This document shows, piece after piece, positions 46,280 through 58,763 of a stretch of DNA of 64,000 nucleotides. The notes beneath the pieces are model-generated. The model saw only the letters and a program-made list of their open reading frames with translations, was not told the origin of the DNA and made no database searches. The DNA comes from Linum tenue (taxonomy: Eukaryota > Streptophyta > Magnoliopsida > Malpighiales > Linaceae): positions 61,052,877 through 61,116,876 of the forward strand of contig CAMGYJ010000008.1 in the NCBI GenBank assembly GCA_946122785.1, in the 5' to 3' direction. Position 1 is the first letter of the stretch. Every line of letters begins with the position of its first letter. Both the position numbers and the translations under genes were made by a program.

Positions 46280-47976
46280 CACTACAAAAAATATTATCTA
46301 TAGCGACTAAATTATTAAGACAGATAGAATATCTGTACCTAAAACAACTTACAGGTGACAGATACACAAATTGCATCTATATACATTGATTTATGTCTCT
46401 AAAAGTATGTTTTACACAACAAATATAGAATTTGTCTCCGTAACTATTAATTTTTTTTGTTTCAACAATATTATCTTCATTCTCATCTAACAATATAGTT
46501 TTTTAAGGGGCACATATTTGCTGCCGCTGGAGAAATATATATGATTTCGGATTTAAAGGGATAACAATAATGAGGAATATAAGGAAATTTAATATATGAT
46601 AATCATGGGTCTATTTTATCGCACTTTGACTACCAAAAGGTAAGAAGATAATTATCTTAAATACAAGATAAAATTAACTCCGTGAATAAAGACTTTCCTC
46701 TAACGCTTCAAAACCCTATTAGTAGTCTCTAATATTGTATTTCTTTTGGCCGCCTACCGACTACAAAAATCTGCGCCTCCTCTATGTGGATCCCGAACAA
46801 CCGCATTCCTTCTATGGCGCCTCTCAAGTGACACATCTGATATGCTTTCGTTTTCATCGACATGAGCTAAGGATTGAGTGGTTTGATTAAGGAGAATCGA
46901 CAATTGAAGGTTTAGCGGTTTGATTAAGAAGGAGAATCAACAATTGAAGGCTAAGAATTTAAACGGTACACGTTCAACTATATATTCGTAATATGTTATA
47001 TTCAAGTAGTTCGTGTTTCTAATTTGCTCATATTTCTTATTTTTAAATCACGTGATGGTAGGATTGTTGGTAGCCGCTCACCAAAACATTAGTTTTCTTT
47101 TTTTCTTTTCGCCACTGTGGCTGAAGGCTGCAGGTGCAAAGTAGTCTCAACTTTGAATTCATGTTTTTGTTTCCTTATATAATTCTCAAAGTTCAAAAGC
47201 CAGAACTCAATGATACCCTATATGCTTGCGGAGATTCAATGGCATTGGTTACACGAGATCGATATAGGAGAGTAAAGTGCAACTGCAACTAGGACTATCA
47301 ATGGCAGCTCCAGACGATTACAGAGATCGATGATGAAGAGGGAGAAGGAGCCAAGAAGGCCGGAGTCTCGCCCAATAGTTTTCTTATTCTTCAAATCTGT
47401 AGCTTTATTTGTTGTTCAGTAAACTATAATTCTCAATTTAAGTACCTGTAACTAGCCTATGTAAGCACTATCATTGATCAATTTTGAAGAAATAATAATA
47501 CTATTTTTCTTTTGTTTATATGGTTTGTTGTGCACAATTTTCAATTGAAATGGATGGTGATAAAATTCATAAAACAATATACCGCCATAATCAAAATGGG
47601 TTTAAATGAAATCATTTATGGATTATTAAGCCTTCTAATTTGATTTTGAGACAAATATAATAGTCTTAAATAATACATATTTGAAACAAAAGTATTTGTC
47701 CATGAAAGTAAGATGGAGACAGATATTTATGTCTCTGCAACTATCAATAGAGGCAAAACAATAGTCTCAAAAGCATATATTAGAGACCAAAAAATTAGTT
47801 GCCAATTCTCTAAACAGTAACATATAAAATATGTCTCCATATTTATCTCTATAATGATATAGCAACAGCACTACTTGAGACAATTGTATTATATGTTTCA
47901 ATAGGAATATAGAAACAAATAAGTGCCTTATAGAGGCAAATATACATTGTCTCTATAGGCCATTTTTCTTGTAGTG
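46280..47976. mobile_element. Non-autonomous CACTA element, 1697 bp
   Basis: Starts CACTACAAAAAATATTA and ends CATTTTTCTTGTAGTG, the canonical CACTA termini, with ATA duplicated at 46277-46279 and 47977-47979. Subterminal DNA has many short AGAGACAAATAT/TGTCTCTA repeats in both orientations. No transposase is present. The core (46780-47400) has direct repeats (GGTTTGATTAAG..GGAGAATC) and GC-richer text that may be captured. Confidence 0.92.
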
Positions 47977-47979
47977 ATA

Positions 47980-48534
47980 CTGTATACCGGACCAGAGGCT
48001 GAACCAGAATAGTTAGTGCTTTAGAGTTCAGTGGTTAACCGTTACAAAATCGTTGGTGAACCATTGATAGAACCGTTCATGCTATGTAACATATAAGACT
48101 TGTATATTACAATAATTTAAGAATGAAGTTATCCTTGACCACAAACAAATTCAAATTCATATCATCACCAAAATATCTAATAAAATAATTCAAACCCTCT
48201 CACAAAAGAAATTATTATTTTTATTCAAATTAAAAATTACGGTGCCAGTCGGTAATGGACAACGTAAAGTCGACAACAAGGTTGGAAAATGAGAAGAGAA
48301 AGAAAATATAAAATTAATAATTATGATTTGATGGTCTTAGTTTATGTTAAAAAATATTTTTTTTATATTTTGTTCAAATAATGGACCAGCGGACCAGTTA
48401 AACCTTGATGGTTCATCCGATTTTATGTTGAACCGTGAAAAACAATTTAGTTTATCAATAACCATCTAAGTAGTAGAATCGCATCGTAGACATGTCGTTT
48501 AATAGTGAATATTAAAAATTTATTGCGAAAGTAC
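47980..48534. other. Unassigned AT-rich DNA
   Basis: No gene is seen. GGACCAG and GAACC words near 47990-48065 and 48385-48430 recur in opposite orientation, hinting at a very diverged inverted-repeat element, but no TSD was found. Confidence 0.3.
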
Positions 48535-49413
48535 GAGTCGTTTGCTTCATGGTTTTGTTGATGGATTTGGTGACGGACTTGCATTTATCATGGACTTTGA
48601 CAGAAGTCTATTGTTTGCTTGATGGAATTGGATGGAGTAATTCCGTGGGGCCCACAGAGTTTGGAGGTCCAAATCCGTGGACCCCATAGACTTGAAAGTT
48701 CCACCTATGGAGGTGGGAATTGGGTGATGGATTTAAATCCATGATGGCATTTTACTAGTTTATCGCTACTTATTTTACCTAATGACTAATCTACCCTTCC
48801 TTCTTCCACGGTGGCGGCCTCCAACTCTTTGTCCTCAGTTTTTCATATAGAGCAATGAATGATAAAGGGACTCTCATGTTTGTTTCTCCTTGTCTCTTTC
48901 TTTTTTTGTGCTTGTTTAACATTAATTTCTCGCATAAATTGTGAATTTCGGGATGAAATTTCGGATTAAGCGTGGTGCTCGAGTTTGATCAAAATATCAG
49001 GACATTTTCAATTGTGGTTGAATTTCACATCTTCGTCTACTGAGTCTTCTATTTACTCCTCTATTGATATTTCTAACACTTTATGCTCATCTTGTGCATT
49101 ATTGCTGGATCGTGAGTTGGATCCAAAAATTAGGGAGTTGTGTCATGTCCAAACTATTATGCATTTCTATATTTGTAATTGAACGAGTTCACAAAGTAGA
49201 AGTTCAGTTACTTTGTATGCATTAGATTTGTTTTTAATGGAAATATAATTACATAAGGGTAACAAGGTAATTTGTATTTCATATCCACAAATCTAATCAA
49301 ATAATAGACTTGTTCAAATCCATGATGCCACCAAATCCATCATATATCCATGATTTTTCAAAATCCAGATTTTACCAAAACTCTCATATTTTAAATCCAC
49401 GAACCAAACGATG
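48535..49413. mobile_element. Probable MITE upstream of AP1M2
   Basis: Left text GAGTCGTTTGCTTCATGG and the inverted right text CATCGTTTGGTTCGTGGATT match in a TCGTTTG.TTC.TGG core, and internal blocks (ATGGATTTGG, AAATCCATGATG) are inverted across the unit. The terminal bases and the target duplication are unclear, so the ends are approximate. It lies about 420 bp before the AP1M2 start codon. Confidence 0.5.
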
Positions 49414-49836
49414 AGAACTTCCACCACTTGTAAGTTGTAACCATTTTCTCCTCGAACCTCCATTGCGGAGGAAAAACAAAAAGGAAAATTAGGCTTCAAC
49501 TAGCGAGCACACAGCTACATGAGATCTATCTCCCCGCTGCTCAAGAAGAAGAAAAAGTAGTGAGGAGCCGGAAACCGAAGAAAGGAACAGCTCCAGCGCG
49601 CTATACGTCGGAAAGGTTCGTGGTCGCAGATCGCGACCGGGAAAGTTTTCCCGGCGATTCTGATGATTCAAGCTGCAGCAGCTGCTCTCTCATCTCGTAA
49701 TTCCCTTCAATTGGATCACAGTTACATGACCTTCTCGCGTCGTTCTCCCTCGCTTTAGGAAAGGATTAGATCTGGTGGTTGTTAGCGTAATTAGGGATTG
49801 GATCGAAGTAACAGTAAGTTTTTCCCCCTTCCGCAA

Positions 49837-52800
49837 ATGGCCGGGGCAGTTTCGGCTCTTTTCCTCCTCGACATAAAGGGCCGGGTCCTGGTGTGGCGCG
49901 ACTACCGTGGAGATGTCACCGCCATCCAGGCTGAGCGCTTCTTCACCAAGCTCATCGAGAAAGAGGTACGTGTCTCTCTTCTTTTCATTTCGTTGCTAGG
50001 GAAGTGATCAAGATTGATTTCTTTAGATTGGAGTGCATATCTCGTGTCCTGATTCGGCGATTTTGACAAATTCAGGGAGATCCTCAGTCGCAAGATCCCG
50101 TTGTGTATGATAATGGAGTCACTTACATGTTTGTACAGCACAGCAATGTGTACCTTATGACGGCTGCGCGGCAGAACTGCAATGCCGCCAGCCTCCTCTC
50201 GTTTCTACACCGTGTAGTTGATGTGAGTCTCTCCACTTGATAGTCATTGCAATTCAAATGGGGACTTGTACAATTGTCTTTGATTTGGTGATGCACGAAT
50301 TCTTGGATTCTACGAGGGTTTTTATGGATCAATTCATTGCAGGTGTTTAAGCATTATTTTGAAGAATTAGAAGAGGAGTCGCTGAGAGATAACTTTGTCG
50401 TAGTGGTATGTTGATTTCCAATTGACTGATCTGTTACACGTCTAGACGTTCTGGCTGTATTCGAGATAACAATGGCAGTGCTTGGTTTCCTTCGCAGTAT
50501 GAATTGTTAGATGAAATGATGGACTTTGGATATCCTCAATATACAGAGGCTAAAATTCTGAGTGAGTTCATCAAGACGGATGCCTACAGGATGGAAACTA
50601 CACAAAGGCCTCCGATGGCTGTGACAAATGCAGTGTCCTGGCGCAGTGAGGGGATAGCATACAAGAAAAATGAGGTGTTTCCCTTTCTTTTTTCCACATT
50701 CCTCTTTGCTGTTGAGTAATGTTACTGGAAATTTTAACTTTTCCTTGTTTGTTTAGGTTTTCTTGGATGTGGTGGAGAGTGTTAACATACTTGTTAATAG
50801 CAATGGGCAAGTAATAAGATCAGATGTAGTTGGAGCATTGAAGATGAGAACTTATTTGAGGTTTGTTTTTTCACTTGAATCTGTTGTAGTGATAGAATAA
50901 GTTGATGGGTTTGGAATCACAGAGTTGGAATCCATTGAGTGTGTCAAATTAGGATATTTATCTGCCCTGTTGAACTTGTCATAAATCATAGCCGTGTTGT
51001 AGTTGGGAGTCCGTTCAGTGCTTGTTGGTCACTGGTGTATGAATTTATCGGTGTTAGTTTGTTTCACATTGTGATTCTGCTGCTATTGTTAATCATATTA
51101 GCGGGGTTCATTTGCTATCTGTAGTCATTCCATTATCTTTGTTTGGTGAAGTATTGGACTGATGATGTCGAATGAAGCAGCAGTGTGCTTTTGAATATCA
51201 TAGAATTGCTACGGAATAATGTTGTTTTTATCAAGTTCAAGCAACTCTAAAGGGCTATGCTGTGAAATTTGTTGTTTTAATTGTCACTGTGGCACATACA
51301 GTACAGTTGGAATAGTTCAGTATAGTCTTCTTTTGTATTTTGATGTTTGGTTTTGTTAAATGCACATTAGTGCGATGCTTTGAAGGATGCAAATATGACA
51401 TAGATTCAAGGGGTGGCCTGCATCTTATCCCCTGAATACCTGGTTCTGTGAATATGAGACTTTATCTTGTATGTCTGGTTGGTGTCTAGTTGTCCCAGCA
51501 TCACTGGAGCTGCAGATCTTCTGATTGGTGTATTTCTGATGTCAGTTCTTCTGTTCACGTTGGTTGCAAAGGCTAATGTGCTATGGTTCATCACTTGATG
51601 CAGTGGTATGCCCGAGTGTAAGCTCGGCCTAAATGATAGAGTCTTGTTGGAGGCTCAAGGTCGAACAACAAAAGGAAAGGCCATTGATTTGGAGGACATC
51701 AAATTTCATCAGTATGTTACCTGATCTGAATTCTACTTAAATCCATTTAGCTGTAGAAATTCGTTATCTTCCTGTAATTGTCCCGACTTACACTTAAGTT
51801 TGAACTATTACTTTATTTACTGATAACTCGAACTAAATGCCCCTTATCACTAGGTGTGTGCGTTTGGCTCGATTTGAGAATGATAGGACTATATCCTTCA
51901 TACCTCCAGATGGATCGTTTGATCTGATGACGTACCGACTCAGTACACAGGTACGTCCTATGGATTGTTATTTAATTTATTAGGGGCCTCTTATGAATCG
52001 GCCTTTTAAATAGGTCATTTTTGCTTTCAGGTCAAGCCTTTGATTTGGGTGGAAGCTCAAGTTGAAAGGCATTCCAGAAGTCGGGTTGAGATCATGGTAA
52101 AGGCTAGAAGCCAGTTCAAGGAGCGAAGGTATTCACTTGTTTGGCTTCAGCTGTTACTGTGTTTCGTGAACTGTGTTAGGCATATATTACTCTCCTATCT
52201 CAATACTTCATGTAGTATATGAAAAGGAATTATTTCTGAATCTCCTGAGTTTCTTGATTTCTTACAGCACAGCAACAAATGTGGAGATCGAGTTGCCTGT
52301 TCCAGCTGATGCTTCCAATCCTAACATCAGAACGTCAATGGGATCAGCATCATATGCTCCTGAACATGATGCGCTAATGTGGAAAATCAAATCTTTTCCT
52401 GGTGGAAAGGTATGGATAGTTTGTTTCATTAATGTTTATTATGTTTGTGAAGTCAGTTCAGTGCTGCATACATGCCAATTAAATACTCTCAGTCGCGCGA
52501 AAGGGCTCCGCATCATATCGTTTATATTAGGCATCAGTGTTCTGTCTGGGGGCTGTCTAACGTGCTGTGCCATTCAGGAGTATATGTTGCGGGCAGAATT
52601 CAATCTTCCCAGCATAACTGCTGAAGAAGCAACGCCGGAGAGAAAAGCTCCTATACGCGTGAAGTTCGAGATACCATATTTTACTGTTTCAGGAATCCAG
52701 GTACGACTCCCTTACAAGATACCACTTGCACTTTCTTGTTGATTATTTTTATATCCTGCTGTTAGGAATGATATGAATTAGGCTGTCAAGAGCAGAATCA

Positions 52801-53077
52801 AACCCATTTTTGGGATGAGGAATGGTTCGCCATCATAATATCATAGGTCCATCCTGTTAGTCCCAAGCTTATATCCTGTTGTGTTATCGGACATGTTTGT
52901 GATAGGTACACTGATTCCTAAATTCACCTTAGCTGGGGCTATTTGCTTTATCTAATTCACCTGTACCGTAATAATCAGGTTCGGTACCTGAAGGTCATCG
53001 AGAAAAGTGGTTACCAGGCTCTTCCATGGGTGAGATACATAACAATGGCCGGTGAGTATGAACTCCGGCTTATCTGA
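49837..53077 (+). CDS. AP1M2: AP-1 complex subunit mu (AP1M2/HAP13-like)
   Basis: Medium chain of the AP-1 clathrin adaptor, which picks Tyr-based cargo signals at the trans-Golgi network/early endosome. Eleven GT/AG exons: 49837-49965, 50076-50222, 50343-50405, 50498-50674, 50757-50860, 51604-51711, 51854-51950, 52031-52128, 52268-52409, 52578-52700, 52979-53077. They sum to 1287 bases and 428 aa, the usual length for plant AP1M. Residues 1 to about 140 form the longin-like domain (MAGAVSALFLLDIKGRVL). The mu-homology domain follows (SDVVGALKMRTYLSGMPE, then KPLIWVEAQVERHSRSR, ending GEYELRLI). Start chosen because MAGA is the conserved N terminus. No breaks. An upstream leader intron is possible (GTAAGT at 49815). 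Confidence 0.95.
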
Positions 53078-53639
53078 GAGCTGCGTTTTATCAGCACGTT
53101 ATTTCGATTCAAGTCCCTGCAAAAGGCTGAAGATATATCTGGGGATCCGTACAAAGAAAGAAATCACCTGGACGAGGAAGGGGTGAACCTATATCTGTGA
53201 TGCTGGGGCATTTTGCATTCTTGTCTTGCAAGACATTGGCTGCTTGAAATTGTCATGTCACCCCACTTGTGAATTCATGTGTCGATTCTTGTTCATTTAC
53301 CGGCTTTTCAAGCTCTTCCTACTTTTTTTTGTCACCAAATTTCTGATGAGCCGACCACCAACGGAACATCTGTTTAATTTTGTGCTTTCTGTAGATTTTG
53401 CCTATGGCTGGCCTCACTCGTTTTGGATCTTTTTTGTGCTTCAAGGTGAAGTTCTGCCTCTCTCTCTCTGGCTGGCTTATCATCTGACGCTACCAATATA
53501 TTACAAGGGAAGTGAAGTTCCGTTGATTACATCAACGGAGTTTCAGTACCACAATATATTGTATCAGTAGTTTCTGAACCATTGCGTATGATATCGTAAT
53601 TCGCTTGCTATACAAATTGCCAAACTGTCTTTCCGTAGG
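53078..53639 (+). other. AP1M2 3' UTR and flank
   Basis: Non-coding sequence after the AP1M2 stop, T-rich, with a CT microsatellite near 53458-53470. The 3' UTR probably ends within it, before the Copia LTR that begins near 53640. Confidence 0.5.
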
Positions 53640-55180
53640 CCACCTGCGACTAGTAAGCAGCTCGTTGAGACTAACAGGCATGCTAGAAATGAAATTAGAA
53701 AAACAATCGACCGTTGATGGCGAAGCCGTCATTCTAGAAGAAGAAAGACTTCCACTTTCCACCTTTCCTATTTACTAAAATGTTCACTTTTGTCACTAAA
53801 AATATTTAATTTTATTTGTGGTCACTAAGTTTAGTAAAAACTAAAACGTGTCATATTTAGTCACTCTCCATCCAACTCCGTTAACTTTGTCTGATGTGGC
53901 AATTAACTCTCAGAGTTGACCGTTAAAAATGTATAACGTGACAATTAAAAATTAATAAAAATAATTTTAATATTCCACCTCATTATCACTACAATTAAAA
54001 ATAAAAATATTTATTTTAAATCCCTAAACCTGATGAACTAATCTCACCCTTCTTTCTCATCGTCGACTGAAATTGGTGAGGGAAGAAGAGGCGAGGTGGA
54101 GCTCTCTTAACGGGCCAGCGAACATGACGGATTCGGCGCAAAACCTCTTCTTGCATGGCCTACTTCCAATTGTTTGGCCGAATTGTTTGGTGTCCCAATT
54201 GCTAGAAGAGGACTACAAGGAAAGCCCCTTTTCAGAGAACCATATCTGCGAGTTAAACCTCTCAAAACCCCTAATTCCCTCCGACGACCCGTCTCCGCTG
54301 CTAACCAACTCTTCTCTTCCTCACCTCCAGAAGCTTCCAGATTCCGTGAATTCGTTGTTGCTTTCGGATCCATTTGGATATGGTAATCGCTCGAAACCTC
54401 TCCATCGCGAAATCGAAGCTTAGACCCCTCTTCTGCCTTTTTCGCTTCTCCCCGTTTCTCCAAAACCATTTTCTCCTTCCAGAGGGCGGTTGCTACCCAT
54501 TGCGCTAGAGTCGCAAGTCTCCGGTTCTCTAAAAAGGGGGTTTGTAGTCGCTTAAGAGTAGCAAGAAGAGGTTTTGCGCCGGATCCGTCATATTCGTCGG
54601 CCGGTTAGGAGAGCTCCACCTCGTCTCTTGTTCCCTCACTAATTTAAGTCGATGGTGAGAAAGAGGGGTGAGATTAGTTCATTAGATTTAGGAATTCAAA
54701 ATGAATATTTTTTTATTTTTTTAATAGTAGTGATAATGAAGTGAAATATTTATAAATTTTTAATTGCCATGTCAGACATTTAACCGTCAACTCTAAGAGT
54801 TGACTGCCACATCAGACAAAGTTAACAGAGTTGGACGGAGAATGACCAAACATGACACGTTCTTAGTGACCACGAATAGAATTAAATATTTATAGTGACC
54901 AAACATGAATTTTTTTTACTAATTTCAGTGACCAACTTTGTTATTTACCCATTTCTTATTAGTTAAAATGTTGCGTTTTAGATCATCAAAGCATTGTCGT
55001 GTTACTTTTCATTTTCTTTTTCAGTTTTTGCCAAGTTTGTACTTATTTCCTTTTTCAAGTTCAACAATAGAGAACCACAAGGAATAGGGCATGGTTGTCG
55101 TGTAGTGGCTTGAGCAAACTATATTGTAAGAGATGAATGAGAAAGCGTTCAGACCTTAGGGTTTCATTTGCTATCAAACA
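53640..55180 (+). repeat. Copia left LTR, split by a MULE
   Basis: The parts 53640-53771 and 54951-55180 align to 61945-62314: shared blocks include TTGATGGC, GCGTTTTAGATCATCAAAGC, ATAGAGAACCACAA, GTAGTGGCTTGAGC and CCTTAGGGTTTCATTT. The outer edge is uncertain by a few tens of bases. Confidence 0.75.
53772..54950. mobile_element. Non-autonomous MULE/foldback in the Copia LTR
   Basis: The right end CAACTTTGTTATTTACCC and inner text mirror the left arm (GTCACTAAAAATATTTAATT; CCATCCAACTCCGTTAACTT against AAGTTAACAGAGTTGGACGG). Arms extend into GC-rich sequence: AGAAGAGGCGAGGTGGAGCT near 54085 faces its inverted copy near 54610, and the AACCTCTTCTTGC/GCAAGAAGAGGTT blocks pair. Loop 54160-54565 may be captured coding DNA. 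CTTTCCTAT/ATTTCTTAT is a poor 9-bp duplication; the left tip looks eroded. Same family as 26092-27555. Confidence 0.78.
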
Positions 55181-55187
55181 CTTTTTA

Positions 55188-55198
55188 TGGTATCAGAG
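55188..55198 (+). other. Copia primer binding site (tRNA-iMet)
   Basis: TGGTATCAGAG, complementary to the 3' end of initiator Met tRNA, lies 7 bases beyond the left LTR. This is the standard Copia primer site and fixes plus orientation. Confidence 0.85.
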
Positions 55199-55908
55199 TT
55201 TGGTTCTTAAAATGTAAGGGAAATTCTCTTTGGGTAGCTCTTAAATCGCCGCCATGCCAGACCAAAGTGATCAAGTCAATACTGATAAACAATAACAAAA
55301 AAAAAAAAAAAACGATGAATACTTATCAAATGGAAGATCTTTTTAATATACATGGGTCTAAACAACCGTGACTACTTCTGGTTGCATAGAAGCTCAACAT
55401 CAGCAACTATAATGATTGGAGCAGGGGAATGCACAATGCAATAACATAAAAAAAAAAAACAAATTGGGTTTTCTTGATGGTTCTATTCTTGAATCTGGTG
55501 AAGCAGATCCAATAAGAGGAGCTTTGATCAAGAATAATATTATGATTTTAAGCTGGATCCAGCAAGCAGTAGATTCAGAGATAAGAAAGACTATTTTGTC
55601 CAGCAAAATAGCAGCTGAAGCATGGAGAAGCTTGCAAGCAAGATATGGAGCTGGTGATATTGTAAGAGTTGTAGAGCTAGAGGAAGCACTTTCCAATCTG
55701 ATACAAGGTAAACAAAATCATTACAAAATGGTATGGTAAGGTTATCACTCTGAAAGATGAATTAGACAACTATGAGCCATTGATTCATTGTGATTGTACT
55801 CCAACAAGTCACAGGGATTTAGAGCCACGAATACGGTTCTTGAATACCATGATACAAATTATATTATCAAGTTTCTAAGAGGTTTGAATGAAAAATATCA
55901 ACTGTAAG

Positions 55909-56878
55909 TAGGGCCGTTAGCGGTGCGGTTTCGGTTTTAACCGAACCGCAAACGCGGTTAACCGCCGCTGAGAATCATCGGAAAACTACAACCGCCACCG
56001 ACACCGATTGCCTTGTCGGTTAGCCGAAAACCACAATCGACGGTTTCGGGTCGGTGTCGCGGTTAGCTAAAACCGACGAGATCGCAGGGCGAGGGAGGAC
56101 GAAGGCAGGTGGTGGCGTGGTGCGACGATGGCGACGGCCGACGAAGGGGCGACGATCGATGATTACTGGGGCTGGGAGCAGGAGGACGAAGGCGGCGGTG
56201 GGACGCCAGGCCGGGTGATGATGACGGCTGGTGGCGGGGCGACGGGGAGTGTAAGGGTTCAGAACTCGGGAGGGAAGCAGCGGGGGAAATCGTTTTGGGG
56301 AAAACCTGACTTGTTTGGGGGAAGAGACGAACGAAAGTGGTAGCGGCCAATGGGTTATTTTAACAAAAAGAAAGGGGCAATTTAGTCATTTTTCGGGCTA
56401 GGGGTAATGGGGTATATAGTCTCTCTTTAAACCCTAAGCGCCGCAGCCGGCCTCTCACCCTTCTTCAACCTTACCTTCTTCCTCGTCTCTCTTCAGTTCT
56501 TCCTCCCAAGAAAAAATATGAACAAACCCTCTTACACTATCCGCCAATCTCATCTTCTCTGAAACTTTTCGATCTGCCTCTCTGTTTTTCCTTCTCTTCC
56601 ATCTCGATCCAACTTAATTCTCCCCAGTGTCGATCCGTCCGCCAACTCCCTCTTTCGCTCTCTTTACTTTCTTCCAGATTGCAGGGCGACGACGGTTTTG
56701 CGGTTAACCGCCACGGTTGCGGTTATTCACCGATAACCGCGGTTATGCATATTCCTCAAAAACAACAACCGACGCCGACACCGCACGCATATAATCGGTT
56801 TTCGGTTATTCGATTAACCGACTTTTCGGTGCGGTTTTTCGGTTAAACCACAGAACCGGCCACCGATTAACACCCCTA
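55909..56878. mobile_element. hAT element, 970 bp, in Copia gag
   Basis: Left end TAGGGCCGTTAGCGGTGCGG, inverted right end TAGGGGTGTTAATCGGTGGC. The 8-bp duplication ACTGTAAG is perfect at 55901-55908 and 56879-56886. Subterminal CGGTTAACCG/CGGTTTTCGG units. The interior has a GC-rich minus-strand Ser/Pro/His-rich frame (56350-56063) and a promoter-like stretch with GGTATATAGTCTCTCTTTAA (about 56410), as if derived from the 5' part of a hAT gene. No transposase domain. Confidence 0.9.
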
Positions 56879-56905
56879 ACTGTAAGATCTCAAGTGCCTT
56901 GTGAG

Positions 56906-58155
56906 TAGGGATGATAATTTTGCACATACGGTTCTTGTACACATACCCATTTGTTTGGGTTGAGTTTTAATACATGGATTTGAGTTTGTACCCATACCCA
57001 TTGGTAAATTACAATTTGGTACCTACACTTAATAGATCTTTAGATTTAATACATATATTTTTTTTGCATATAAGTCCTCAAAATATCGATGGAAAATTTC
57101 AATTTAGTATCTAAATTTTTTTAGCATTATATTTTAATACCTAAACTTTTTAAGTTCTTACAAATAGATCCAATTTTTTATATTTAGTTAAAACACTAAA
57201 GTAAATGGGTTTCCGTACCCACCTATACTCATTTAGGTTATGGAAGGAAGATCCATAACCTACCCAAACCCATCTACAAATCCCCAAACCCATATACACT
57301 TCACCCATACCCTACCCATAGGGGTGAACAAAAACACCCGCAAACCGACCCACCCTTCCAAACGAACCAACCCACCCGTATTTATCGCTAAAACGAAGGT
57401 TTTGGGTTGGGTGAGGGTTTTCTTTTGTAAAACCCGCCTCTTTGGGTTGAGTTTGGATTTTGGATTACATAACCTGTAGAACCCGACCCAACCCGTGTTC
57501 CAACTATTGGTAGGAGTTCATATCCAAAAAATATTTATGTCGTATATAGTCATACTTTTGAGAAAATTAAGATATTTTGTCATGTTTTTCTCTCATGGTC
57601 TCCCTAATCTAATGCATTCTTCGGATTACAGTTTAGACATAAATTTAATATAGCTACGATTCACGTAATCATATTTCTTGCTTATAATTTTAATAAAATA
57701 AAATATTATGGGTGCATTCGTTTATAACCTTTTTAGCCCATTTCAACAAATATCGTGAAAAAAACTAGACATATGTTAAGGTAAATCACATTTTATTAAA
57801 ATTTAAACAATATTTGTGAATTTTGATACCATTCGCCTTGGTTTATTCGTTTGAAATTTTAATTAGTTATAAAATATTTTTATGGTATAGAATAATTACA
57901 TATTTTGTGTTGGGTTGGGTTTTTTACTTAAAAATATCGCCAACCCGACCCAACCCAATTAGAAACAAACCATAGGTTTAATTTTTTTTTTGGGTGGGTT
58001 TGGGTATAATATTTCTCAAACCGTAGTGCATGGGTCGGGTGATTAAAATGGTTAAACCCGTACCATCCGACTCATGTACACCCCTACCTACCCATAATGA
58101 ATGGGTCTATTTGGGTTTGAACAAAATTACCCATGGGTGTGTAATTGCCATTCTA
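56906..58155. mobile_element. hAT-like element holding a nested hAT MITE
   Basis: Left TAGGGATGATAATTTTGCAC, inverted right TAGAATGGCAATTACACACC. Flanks CTTGTGAG (56898-56905) and CTTTTGGG (58156-58163) match at six of eight bases, an aged duplication. Subterminal ACCCAT/ATGGGT words mirror each other. No coding capacity; a younger hAT MITE sits inside at 57319-58086. Confidence 0.72.
57319..58086. mobile_element. Nested hAT MITE, 768 bp
   Basis: Left end TAGGGGTGAACAAAAACACC, right end CATGTACACCCCTA. The 8-bp duplication CCTACCCA is perfect at 57311-57318 and 58087-58094. Subterminal GGGTTGGGT/ACCCAACCC units face each other. It is third in depth: host DNA, Copia, hAT, hAT. Confidence 0.92.
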
Positions 58156-58763
58156 CTTTTGGGGATGAGTTGCCTAGCAAGGTTTTCCAAAGGATGCTGA
58201 AGCATGAAAGGTAGTTTATATGGAATACAACAAATGAAAAGTTGTGGCTAATGTATAAACTGAAAGTTTAGCTCTTCGTGGACAAGGTCAAAATATGGGG
58301 TCTGGATCAAATACCAAGAGGTCATATTGTACTTATTGCATAAGAGAAATTCAAACTTAAGAAATTTGCTATCACAAGCATGGATGGCCTCCTAATATGA
58401 ACAATAGAATTCCGAATGTGCAAAGAAAAGTACTTAAATGCAAACACTGAAAAGACATGGGCACACTAAAAATAGGTGCTTTTTAAGCATTGTTTCCCAC
58501 CTAACTTCAATCAAAGAAGCAACAAAAATGAAGAAGGTAGAGGAAGACAGTTTTCAAATGCCATATCAATTGATCAAGAAGAACATAAAGTGAAGCTTAC
58601 CAAAGTTGATTATGAAAAACTCATGAGTCTCATGAACAATACAAGAGGATCATGACCTTTATACTATGCTCATCCTATATCAAAGCTAATGGAAGCTCAG
58701 GTAAATACCTTTTTGACTGTACATGACGTGTCAAAAGGAATGATGAAGCAACAAATGTGAATT

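Larger units (their letters stand above)
55340..58640 (+). pseudogene. Copia gag remnant, split by hAT elements
   Basis: Frames around 55450-55735 read NKLGFLDGSI, MILSWIQQAVDSEI and AAEAWRSLQARYG, matching the N-terminal half of Copia gag (UBN2-type). The stretch before 55909 (KFLRGLNEKY) leads, beyond a hAT element, into VRSQV at 56887-56900; a second hAT follows. From 58160 the text continues in broken frames toward the protease. A poly(A) tract near 55295 and several stops show decay. Confidence 0.7.

Noticed and set aside
49798..50007. Extended AP1M2 N terminus from an upstream in-frame codon
   Set aside because: The upstream start would be TTG; the ATG at 49837 gives the conserved MAGA start and the family's usual 428 aa.
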